The notes below the pieces were generated by a model that saw only the letters and a list, made by a program, of their open reading frames with translations, was not told the DNA's origin and did no database searches. A stretch of DNA of 13,591 bases from Paraglomus occultum (lineage: Eukaryota; Glomeromycota; Glomeromycetes; Paraglomerales; Paraglomeraceae). The DNA lies in contig CAJVPJ010000991.1 of the NCBI GenBank assembly GCA_910592205.1, positions 1 through 13,591 on the forward strand. The letters are read 5' to 3'. The position numbers were made by a program, and so were the translations under genes. This document shows positions 1 to 8,950 of the stretch, one piece after another (within the stretch, counting starts at the first letter, position 1; the number at the start of each line of letters is the position of its first letter).

Positions 1-1389
1 AAGCCACGCGTATAAACAGTGACGATGACATCGACAACAATCGCTCATGCATGATATTATGTCGTATAGACTTGCAAGTATACAGTGTTGTATGTTAATT
101 GACATTATTTATTGTTGCTTTAATAACAAATCTAGTATATTTATTCAAAAGCAAGTAATCCTAATGAACCAAGTATACCCATAAAAACTATACGTAATTT
201 ATGTATAAAAATATTATACACGTGCCAGTTAAAATTTGGCTGTATTATTTTATACATTATTGCTATTTTTACGATTAAATTGTCGACGTTAAAATTGAAG
301 CTTTTATTCTTCCACAATACAAAACCCACAAACTCTATTTATGTAAACCTTCCGAGAAAGCAGCACCGCATCAATGGAACACTGCATGAATATCTGATGG
401 CTGGCAAAAGGTTTAATGGTAAATTCGAAGAAAAGAAATAAGTTACAAGACACTCGAATGCATAAAAACAAATTTATATAACTTTACGAAATCAAAGATT
501 AGATTTTGTGGGGAATCTATACTGCTAATGTAAAATGGGTTTCAACGATATGTCAGCGAATGCTTAAAGGCTTGGTTAGTCGCAAAAACTATTTACCGAG
601 GTGAGCAATCTTTGACGTAATTTTTGCACCATTAAATATCACAAGTAGACGTGAAAGATAAAATCATGATATTGAAAACAAAACTTTATCAGCCTGCCCG
701 GACACTCCTTAGCATGTTTCTTTGCCATCTCTCCGATCAATGTCATTTCAGAAATCGTCTTACACGTAAATGATAGTGTAACGATAATCAGGTAATCGTA
801 TTCTCTTTTCTCATCAAGTTGATCTCTTTTTACTTTTGAGCATAAAAAATGGTTTTATCCAATATTATCAATATGTATTGGACAGACAAAATGGTCGGAT
901 GCTAGAAATTGAACGCTTTTAAATTCAGTACGATCATTCTTCTTGCAATTAATCTTAAAATTGCAGATTAAAACGAATCCCAGGAATACTGTCAGCAAAA
1001 GATATGAATTTCGGTATCAACAGTTTTGAGACAGACAGGTTATTTTCCAAACCCTCGATTTTCTTTCAAGCTCACTACGGCTAACGAATTCGCTTTCTAC
1101 TAGGCTGGCCATCTGGTTGATAATGGAGGACTGTTTCCATACCGTCAATAGCGTTATTCTCGCACCAAATGCTTACCGTCCCAACTAGGATTACTAGAAA
1201 CACTGATAGGTTTGACAAAAATCCTTCTTTCGTTCTTTGGATAATCGTGCCGTCTTTTTATCCGAAATATTGTAACCCTCATTAAGTCTTATTATTATTC
1301 GTTATTATTTGATGGTAACCAACCAATCGTAGACCAAAGAATTCCTGGTTTAAATTTTTGTTGCCTGGTAAGGGATTTGGGGGAAAAAT
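1..1389. other. Upstream intergenic region, no gene recognised
   Basis: This AT-rich stretch has only short open frames (the longest about 60-95 codons). Their compositions do not look protein-like, and no family motif was recognised on either strand. No tRNA or rRNA was seen. A CCAAT element close to its right end probably belongs to the MTR3 promoter. A distant exon of a gene outside the window cannot be excluded. Confidence 0.6.
1323..1327 (+). promoter_or_regulatory. CCAAT element upstream of MTR3
   Basis: A CCAAT pentamer lies about 63 bases upstream of the chosen MTR3 start codon at 1390. CCAAT boxes at this distance are common in fungal promoters and bind the HAP/NF-Y complex. The motif is short and may be chance; only its position supports it. 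Confidence 0.3.
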
Positions 1390-2692
1390 ATGGACAGGCG
1401 TCGAATCCCAGGTCCAGAGGCCAGTGTCAAGCCAATAATAGAAAGAGCAGATGACGACGATACTCTGCATGTGGTACCTCTCAAGACCATAGACGATATA
1501 AGACAAGATGGAAGAAGTTTGGATAAAATTCGAAAGGCTTGTTTGTGTCGACATGTCATTTGTCATTTTCTTTCTTTTTTTTTTCTCAATAAAAAATTGA
1601 AAGTTGAATTGCTAAAAAAAACGAGACATTTAAAATAGGGCTCGCTCCGGGAATAATCACTCAAGCTAATGGATCAGCATATATCGAGTTTCAGGGAACC
1701 AAACTTGCGTGCGCCGTGTTAGTAATTAATAAATTGTTTGCGGCATGCTTCATGAAGAACTTTATTACACTCAGTTAACCGATAACTTGTTTATATAGAT
1801 ACGGTCCTCGTGCAACCAAAATTTCAGCTTTCAGCGGAAAAGGGTCTTTAAACTGTGAAATAAAGTTTGCACCTTTTTCATGTCAAAAAAGAAGGTCACC
1901 TCAGCGCGTGCGTGAGCGATAAAGAAACTTGTGTAGATTTGCGTGTGATCTTTGCTTTTCCTTTCTCTCTCCTCCTTTCTTCCTTGCCCCTCTTTTTCTC
2001 ATTCACTATCGGGTTTTCCATCAATGATTCTATGTAGGATCCACAAGAAAAAGAACTTTCTCAACTTTTGTTTGAAGCCCTGGCACCCGCAGTGCGTTTA
2101 GACTTGCTGCCAAAGTCAACGATTGATGTGTTTGTTACGATATTACAGAACGACGGTAATGGATCTTGTTTGGCCGCCTCGATAACTGCCGCATCCGTGG
2201 CTTTAGCTGATGCTGGCATTGAGATGTTGGATCAGGTTGCTGCTTGTTCGGCGGTAAGACAGATGATTTGAATTAAAGGGGCTGTTCTTGCTCGTGCGCG
2301 TGAATTTGAATTTCGGATGACTATAATTGACGCGCGTCTGTTCTAGTGTTATATTGATGATGAGATTTGGATAGATTGTACGCTGAGAGAAGAAGAACAT
2401 GCGCAAGGAAGTTTGGTGCTGTCTTGTATGCCTTCATTAAATGAAGTTACACACATGTTACAGTCTGGAGAAGTCACTGTTAGTGGCACTATAAGAGTAA
2501 GTTAACATGTGTATAAAACCAGGTATGAATATCTGACTCAAAATTTATTATTCATACGTTTAGGCGATCGAACAGTGTACAGAGGCATGTTCCAAAATAT
2601 ATTTAATAATGGGGAATTGTCTTTCGGAATCGGTGCGGCGTAAATTGGAAAAGGATAACGCTTTGGATGGATTAAATAAAAAGGAGGGATAG
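1390..2692 (+). CDS. MTR3: Exosome complex component MTR3 (EXOSC6-like), six exons
   Basis: RNase PH-fold subunit of the six-membered ring of the eukaryotic RNA exosome, which processes and degrades RNA 3' to 5' in nucleus and cytoplasm. Exons by signal and phase: 1390-1540, 1639-1717, 1799-1907, 2038-2253, 2347-2496, 2564-2692. They sum to 834 bases, in frame, giving 277 aa, close to human EXOSC6 and yeast Mtr3. Start: [10 protein letters not shown] matches the family N-terminus (human has RRIRGPEES). [11 protein letters not shown] lies at residues 38-48, [19 protein letters not shown] at 59-77 and YGPR at 78-81. The next exons carry [18 protein letters not shown] and the '[19 protein letters not shown]' helix typical of RNase PH folds, then [11 protein letters not shown]. 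Ring subunits of this kind are structural and non-catalytic in eukaryotes. Exon 1 uses a weak donor (GTTTGT), the least certain junction. The gene converges on the HMG-CoA lyase gene. The family call is strong; EXOSC6 over other PH-type subunits rests on the N-terminus. Confidence 0.9.
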
Positions 2693-2849
2693 GAAATAGC
2701 AGCCAGTGTTAGGCTATCCTATTTGCTATTATGCTATTATTCAGATAATCGACACAGAATCCCATATATACGACTATATCACTTTCTATGTCTAATGAAT
2801 TACTCTAGCGAACGGATGGGATCGGGGGATAGGAGTGGGGGTATTCCTA

Positions 2850-2869
2850 ATGCTCGAACCATCGAGCAT
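2850..2869. repeat. 8-bp perfect inverted repeat between convergent genes
   Basis: ATGCTCGA at 2850-2857 and TCGAGCAT at 2862-2869 are exact reverse complements around a four-base loop (ACCA). It sits in the 212-base gap between the convergent MTR3 and HMG-CoA lyase stop codons, so transcripts from either strand would carry the hairpin in the 3' UTR. No function is shown. Confidence 0.6.
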
Positions 2870-2904
2870 GCAACGTTCCAAGTTTTCAAACTTTTTAATT
2901 ATCG

Positions 2905-4231
2905 TTACGACTTGTTCGCGCTCAGCGCCACCGCGACCCTGGACCCATTAGATCTTTGGAGAAAATTGCTAATATAATTTCCAGTGTCCACCATTTTGGC
3001 AAGATCAACTCCCGTCTCATAACCCGATTTATCAAGCATGTAAAGCACGTCTTCAGTTGCCACGTTTCCAGTAGCACCTTTAGCAAAAGGACAACCGCCA
3101 AGACCGGCAACCGAGCAATCCACAACTCGTATTCCAAATTGTAACGCACAGAAAATGTTTGCAAGGGCTTGGCCGTACGTGTCATGACAGTGTATCGCCA
3201 GTTTGTCGGGCGGAACTACCTTCATGACCGATTCAAGCATTTTTGCCATTGAACCTTTTAGAATAAAACAAAATGGAAATAGGTTAAACTTTGCATCTTG
3301 GCATTAGGAACTGAATGCTACCAAGTAGGTAGGAAATAACGGGCGGCAAAGCAAACCAATAGTCATCAAAATAAAAAAGCCAAACCGACCGGGTGTTCCA
3401 ACTCCAATAGTATCAGCGAGTGAAACCTCATAACATCCCATCTTGTACATCTTCTCGGCGGTATCAGCGACAGCCTCGGGCGCTACTTCACCCTCATATG
3501 GGCATCCAAGAACGCAGCTTATGTAACCTCTCACTCGAATACCATTCTCGTTGGCTTTCTTGATCACTTGTTCAAAACGTTGTAAGCTCTCATCTATCGA
3601 GCAATTGATGTTCTTTTTACTAAACGTTTCTGATGCAGCGCCAAATATGGCCACTTCTTCTACGTTTGCAGCAATGGCATTCTCAAGTCCTTTGATATTT
3701 GGTGTTAATGCCGAGTAATAAATACCCGGAACGCGCGTTATTTGCGCCATTACCTCGTTCGCGTCAGACATCTAAATCAAAGAATGCTTGTTTGTTTGTT
3801 CGTTCATATTAGAGGAATCATTGCGCGCAAGAAAAACACTCCCTTGCTCTAATAATCTCTAACCTGAGGCACCCACTTGGGAGATACGAATGATGTAGTT
3901 TCGATCGCTGTAAGTCCAGTCTTTGATAATCTGTTGACGAATTCAACTTTGATTTCTGTCGGAACAAGCTTTTTCTCATTTTGAAGACCGTCACGCGGGC
4001 CAACTTCTACAATTCTAACTTTGTTCGAGTTACTTGGTAACTTTCCTGCCTAACACATAACATATTTGTTCATCGCCCTTGAATGACAAGTTTGTAGCTG
4101 GATCAAAATGCTATAGGTTAACAAGATCTTACCTGTAGGCAACGTCTCGGCAATTTGCTTTGCTCAAAGACTCGTCGTCCAATACAATTAATAACAGGTC
4201 TGGTGGCCCTCAGAGTGAAGCTAACGGTCAT
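2905..4231 (-). CDS. HMGCL: Hydroxymethylglutaryl-CoA lyase, mitochondrial, four exons
   Basis: Cleaves 3-hydroxy-3-methylglutaryl-CoA to acetoacetate and acetyl-CoA, the last step of leucine breakdown, in the mitochondrial matrix. Exons on the minus strand: 4231-4133, 4049-3864, 3771-3390, 3254-2905. They sum to 1017 bases, giving 338 aa (human 325). Residues 1-33 are rich in Arg, Ser and Thr with almost no acids, as in a mitochondrial presequence. An in-frame TAG five codons upstream of the ATG supports the start. HMGL-like TIM barrel: [12 protein letters not shown] (47-58, with E48, R52, D53), [12 protein letters not shown] (84-95), [14 protein letters not shown] (138-151), [10 protein letters not shown] (214-223), HCHDTYGQ (244-251; metal ligands H244, H246) and the signature [17 protein letters not shown] (270-286; catalytic C277, N286), then E290. 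All sit at a constant offset of 11 from the human active-site residues. The C-terminus is N-K-S, not a peroxisomal PTS1 as in human. No key residue is missing. Confidence 0.95.
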
Positions 4232-4269
4232 GTTCGATGATGTCTAACAAATAATTGTCCGTTCGTTTG

Positions 4270-4386
4270 ATTAGAGTCCACTTTTTTCGCGGGCACTTTA
4301 TGGTTGTACAGCATCGATCTGCTGTACGACCATAAAAGCTATCGAAATACGACATGATCCCACACCGTTTTAGTGTTAACTCTAAT
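4270..4386. repeat. Hairpin element upstream of HMG-CoA lyase, MITE-like
   Basis: The core is an inverted repeat, 4297-4313 against 4320-4336: 17-base arms with 16 exact pairs and one G/T mismatch, around the six-base spacer TCGATC. A second, outer pair, ATTAGAGT at 4270-4277 and ACTCTAAT at 4379-4386 (8 exact), encloses it asymmetrically. The whole is about 117 bases and lies 39 bases or more upstream of the HMG-CoA lyase start codon. The nested symmetry could be a small terminal-inverted-repeat element, a promoter cruciform or a transcribed hairpin. No clear target-site duplication was seen. Confidence 0.55.
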
Positions 4387-4468
4387 TACACTTTAAACAT
4401 CCAAAAAAACTTGTCAAAAGAAAACTTTCCTTCCCACCTCAAGCTCATCCTTCACTTGATATACAACC

Positions 4469-5590
4469 ATGTTCAAGTCCCTCAGGGTTGGCATACAACA
4501 GTTTTTTGAAGATACCATTGAGGTATGGAGCGGAAATGCTAGGATGGTATGGAACCAAACGAAGAGATGATTAGGCCTATAATTGATGGATCGGAGACGA
4601 GTTACGGTAAGAACAGCCTAGTGATCAAGTATTTCTATTCTGTTCTTGTAAAGGGTAAAGCTGACATTTATTCATATCAGGTGAGGTTTTCAGTAAATTA
4701 AAGATAGGCGTTATGATGAGGTTGATAGCGTTAGTGAATCCGACAACGCGTCAACTGAGGGGAAAATATCCACATATTCGATATCGTTTTACGCGTACAA
4801 ACCGAATTCGAGTTAAGAAAAAGCCTAGACCGCCTGATTTCAGGATAGTTGTTGTCAGGTGAGAATCAAATCAACCACGATGTGTCTTTTGTTTACTTGA
4901 TCAATGATTATAGCATTGAAGAAGCTAGTTCTCCATCGTATTATGATCTTGTTAAATTATTGAACGAAGACAGTGAGAATATAGTTTTTTTGCGTTGGTT
5001 GATGAGGGAGACACGCGTTTCCTGTCATTTGAAGACGTAAATTTTGGAAAATCACCAATTGAAATTGTCGGGACAGACAAAGGCAAAAGAAGCAAGTAAA
5101 TGTTTTGCTCTTTCGAAAAACGGTCTATGAAAAAGGATGTGTTATTATTATACGGTATAGTTTCTTAGCGCGCAATATCGACACGCTCAAGTAGATCCAA
5201 TCGGAATATCGTTTAACTTGGCTGACTTATTTTTGACTATATTCTGGCAACTATCATTCGCAAATTTCGGTGTGCAGATTTTATTTTATCGCTTCTAATT
5301 AATCGTAACATTATGGTCATCGAACGGTTCCTCGTAACTAGCGTAATGGAAGTTGTCGATTTGACTCGGTGATTCCGAATAAGGCTATTCAAGTTCATGC
5401 GCCCAGAGAACTTCAATTGCTGTCTGAGACGTCTAAAACTAACGGCACGTTTAGAATAAAGCGATTAATTCGTAGAAGTCGGTGTCTTATTGTCATCAGA
5501 GAGAAGGTCCAAGGGCATCGTATTTACAAATCCGAACCTAAAACAAGTGTAACTAAAAATCGAAATCTAGGTCCCACAAATTCTGTGTAA
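4469..5590 (+). pseudogene. Decayed coding region in shifting frames, family unknown
   Basis: Several open fragments lie end to end on one strand but in different frames: 4469-4570 (starting MFKSLRVGIQQFFEDTIE), 4543-4701 (with KNSLVIKYFYSVLVKGKA), 4703-4816 (with YDEVDSVSESDNASTEGKIS), a basic stretch ending at 4862 (KKKPRPPDFRIVVV), 4849-5040 (with HDVSFVYLINDYSIEEASS), then after a T7 run a shifted continuation to 5099 (ALVDEGDTRFLSFEDVNFGK), 5161-5298 (with DPIGISFNLADLFLTIFWQL) and 5342-5590 (with IPNKAIQVHAPRELQLLSE). Each looks more like protein than neighbouring noise, but no plausible intron joins all of them; one apparent gap is only about 20 bases. I infer a gene with several indels. 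I do not recognise the family. Unusual splicing, assembly error or chance reading frames remain possible. Confidence 0.45.
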
Positions 5591-5665
5591 TCCTGCGTAA
5601 CATAACGATAATAATCCTGTAATACAATAAACGTTGAGTTTACCAAGAACTTTTTTATTCAAACC

Positions 5666-8147
5666 ATGTCGTCGGCTGTTGTAAACGACATTCATAACGC
5701 AGCAATCGACGACTTAATTCAATCCTCCGTACCAGATGTTGATACGTATAATAACAACCGACAAAAACTTGGATGGGTTCCATATTCGGCAATTACCAAA
5801 ATAGAGTCGAGTCAAATTGACAATATCTACTATGCTATGTGGAAACATAAAATGCATAGGAGAACTGAAACGACTGAGCACCCGATAATGTTGCTGTTAC
5901 TTGGGAGCAGCGAAGAATGTACACCAACACTTGTGAGTGAGTTTGCCAGAATATACTCACTTCCGACACACAAGCGCAAAAATTATCTCAATCACTTTAA
6001 ACGATATTCCACATGGCTTGAGGATCGCAACAGCTGCATAAAGGGATTTACCGAGCATGATGATAACTACTATATGGTTGCTGATAGAAACTTTGACTAT
6101 TTTTATTCTCAATATGGGTTCTGCACCGCATGTGGAGTACTCCGATGTAGTCTTGTGTGGTGCATCTGCGGACATAAACAGTTATCCAACGGATGGACTA
6201 GCAACAATAAGCAACTCGACGAACTTATTAAGAAGTCTCAAGTACAAACAAAGTCACCAAACGACGCCTATTTGGAATGGATTCCATATGATCGCATTGG
6301 TGATTATGGGGAAGGCGGTGTACACTTGTCTGGACCACCTGCTACTGTATATGCTGTATCAATTCCACTCGAGATAACAGACGAGACAGATGATTCATAT
6401 TATGCTGAGGTAAATTATTAGATGTTACTTATGCGTCATATTTATTGAATAGTTTAAATAATTATTGACATATTATTTCCATTAGTTATGTGATATGTAT
6501 CCGGATATGCTTACCACGGATGTTTGGGATACTATCGGATTTACATATGATGCAAGCAAACGAAAGTATTGTCTACTAAAAGAATATCATGACCATGGAC
6601 TATGTCTGGGGTGTGCGATTAGGCATAAAACTCAATCAACTATATTTTGTTATCATTGTAAAGCACCAATACCTCTTGATTGGACTACGGGTAACAAGTC
6701 ATTGGATTCATTTATTATGGAATCGTGGAATAATACAAAGACCGTATATGATGCTTACATACTGTGGGTAGAATACTCGCTACTGACAAACGTACAAGAA
6801 CTGACATCATTACGTCACGGATGCACATATGCAGCGACATGGTCAGAACGAAAAACAAATAAATTGACACGCGTGACACTCAAAAAGATGGTTAACAAAG
6901 TAAAAGGGGATGATCAATTACTGGATTTTTACCAGGTAAATATTTTACGTGTAAAATGCAAATAGTATTATTAGCGTGTGTGTCGTGCATTTAAAATCGA
7001 CCAGCTTTGTAACGACTATTACTCTATTTGTTTACTCAAACAGCTAACCAAGGAATACCCAGAGATATTAACACCAGATAATATTTGGATAATTGGGGCC
7101 ACTCAAGAGCCATCTACTCGGGAATATTATTTAGTTTTTCACTACAACGTGTGTGCAATATTGGACAGGTTTATGCGACGTGCCCAATACGTTAATGTCA
7201 AGTACATGTGGTATAGTGACTTTTACGAATTCAAAGAGATCGGATCTGGAAGTGATGCAACTGTCTATACTGCCAAATATAGATGGTATTCAGATGTACG
7301 GCAAGAAACAATTGTACTCAAGCAATTTAAGAGTTTTAATGAAAGACCAGAATTATTTATTTCCGAGGTAAGCAATAATTGTATAACATTAATTAAAGTG
7401 ATATTTAATTAAACACTGACTATGATATTTATTTTATTTCATTAATAGTTCAGAAATCTTGTCAAGTGTTCACATGTTTCCTTTAACATTTATGGAATCA
7501 CACAAAACCCAGAAACAAAAGAATACATGGTTGTTATGCAATATGCTAACAAGGGTAGTCTTTTGTCTTATTTGGATCGAAATATTAACAAACTGACGTG
7601 GAAGGATAAATTATGGTGTTTGCAGGGTATTCCAGGTTGCCTGAATAGGATTCATAATGCGGGTTTAGTGCATTGTAATCTTCATGGCGGAACCATAGTT
7701 CTGCATGATGCTGATGGTCGTCGAGATAAAACATACATACACGATTTGGGTCTCTCACGATCCGTGAATTCACATCAACAAATTTCAATCATTCGAGGCG
7801 CTTTATCTTTTATTGCACCAGAAGTCTTCCATACCCGCAAATTTACTCAGAAATCAGATGTGTATTCTTTTGGTATTCTTATGTATTTAATGGCTACTGG
7901 TGAACCACCATTTAGAGATAGGCAGTTGGATGCAAGTTTAATACGCGAGATTATGGATGGACTACGACCACCGATGCCTGATTCCGCACCAGAGGAATAC
8001 AAGAAACTTGTTGAACGGTGTTGTGATACTGACCCTGATAAGCGTCCTGATGCAAAGACACTTTGGAATGATATTTACTGGCTAATTAAAAAGGTGGAAA
8101 AGGACAATACTAATGTATGGAATGCTGTTTATCATAAAGGAGAGTAA
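5666..8147 (+). CDS. Multi-module protein kinase-like protein, probable pseudokinase
   Basis: Exons 5666-6409, 6486-6935, 7044-7367 and 7449-8147; all junctions are phase 0, giving 738 aa. Residues 455-720 form one complete kinase-like fold of the TKL-like type expanded in Glomeromycotina: loop I-G-S-G-S-D-A (464-470, third Gly replaced by Ala), V-L-K (K491), D-L-G (D605), A-P-E (629-631), D-V-Y-S-F-G (643-648) and K-R-P (704-706). The catalytic loop reads V-H-C-N-L-H-G-G-T-I instead of H-R-D-L-H-x-x-N. The catalytic Asp is Asn583 and the metal-binding Asn is Thr588, so phosphotransfer is unlikely. Before it lie N-lobe-like copies starting near residues 36, 204 and 341, plus two cysteine modules (C153/C156/C166/C168 and C288/C291/C303/C306) each followed by W-T-[ST]-x-N-K. 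None of these copies has a C-lobe. No signal peptide or membrane segment is seen. An alternative in-frame acceptor at 6974 would add 23 residues but leave a 39-base intron. Role unknown; a scaffold or regulator is an inference. Confidence 0.85.
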
Positions 8148-8418
8148 ATATTCTAGTATTAGTATGCTCTGGAGATCTGCCTAATTCAGTTGCTGATATT
8201 AGATATGAAGATAGCATGCTGATTTAAGAAGTCAATTTACCATATTAACATTGTCCACTGCTTAAATTTAGTGACTCAAGATTTTGACCAAGTATAAGCT
8301 TTTGTAATTGCGGGTTATAGGTTATTCGTCTAATTAATTAAATTAATATGTTAAGGATGTCATAGTCATCATACAGTACCAATAAAATTACAAACATAAC
8401 ATATTTCCGTCGAAAGAG
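8148..8418. other. Region 3' of the kinase-like gene
   Basis: AT-rich non-coding sequence following the stop codon at 8147. It holds the presumed 3' UTR, and AATAAA at 8380-8385 may be a distal polyadenylation signal. No gene, RNA or repeat was recognised. Confidence 0.4.
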
Positions 8419-8561
8419 TATGATCAAACGTTGTACCATACCTGATGCAATGCGACCGTACACAAGAAATACTACGCGCTGTATAATGATGAGTCTTTCA
8501 AAGACTAATGATGGACGCCATATCGCACAAGAAATCGGATGTTACAACAGTAATCGTTGGA

Positions 8562-8606
8562 AGGTAAAAAAGAGAGTTGATATTTTTTTTCTTTACTAAT
8601 ACTTAG
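8562..8606 (+). other. Intron-like segment with TACTAAT branch site
   Basis: GTAAAA at the 5' end, a pyrimidine run, TACTAAT (8594-8600) and terminal TTAG fit a short fungal intron of 45 bases. That is shorter than the introns of the intact genes here (76-134). It lies inside the decayed coding region, so it is probably a fossil intron if it was ever spliced. Confidence 0.35.
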
Positions 8607-8932
8607 GGATTGGTAACGGATGGAATTCTTCCTGCTCACACCAGGAATGTGTGACAAGTGGGAGGCGCAATGTGCTTTTTTTGAATATGGTGATATAGTC
8701 ACTTGCGATTAATAATGATTCTCACTATCACATACTCTATCTGTTATGATAGGGCGATCCAGTTGCAGTGTAGTAACTTCTACTGTAGAAAATGTCAATA
8801 CGAAAACTCCACGTTGCTGCACGAAGACATGAACAACATTACCCGAAGCTGAACGAGAGACTAAATTGCAGGACTGGCTATTGGGAATTGAACGTTTAAC
8901 GGAGGATGTGCTCACGCATCTATGATCTAACC

Positions 8933-8950
8933 GAAAATGAAAATGAAAAT
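8933..8950 (+). repeat. Three tandem GAAAAT hexamers
   Basis: Three exact consecutive copies of GAAAAT, which in one frame encode alternating Glu-Asn. Replication slippage at such a repeat could have produced one of the frame changes in the decayed region around it. Confidence 0.7.

Noticed and set aside
141-329. Minus-strand 62-codon frame in the left intergenic region
   Set aside because: Composition follows AT richness (Ile, Asn, Phe, Lys), and no motif, splice context or neighbour supports it.
1390-1638. A stand-alone 82-residue protein
   Set aside because: Only the first 150 bases match MTR3. The rest is intron with a long T run, and the reading continues correctly after splicing at 1540/1639.
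6936-6974. Shorter intron 2 in the kinase-like gene, using the TTAG acceptor at 6974
   Set aside because: It keeps the frame and adds 23 residues, but leaves an intron of only 39 bases. The longer intron ending at 7043 makes the residue after the junction align with the other module copies.
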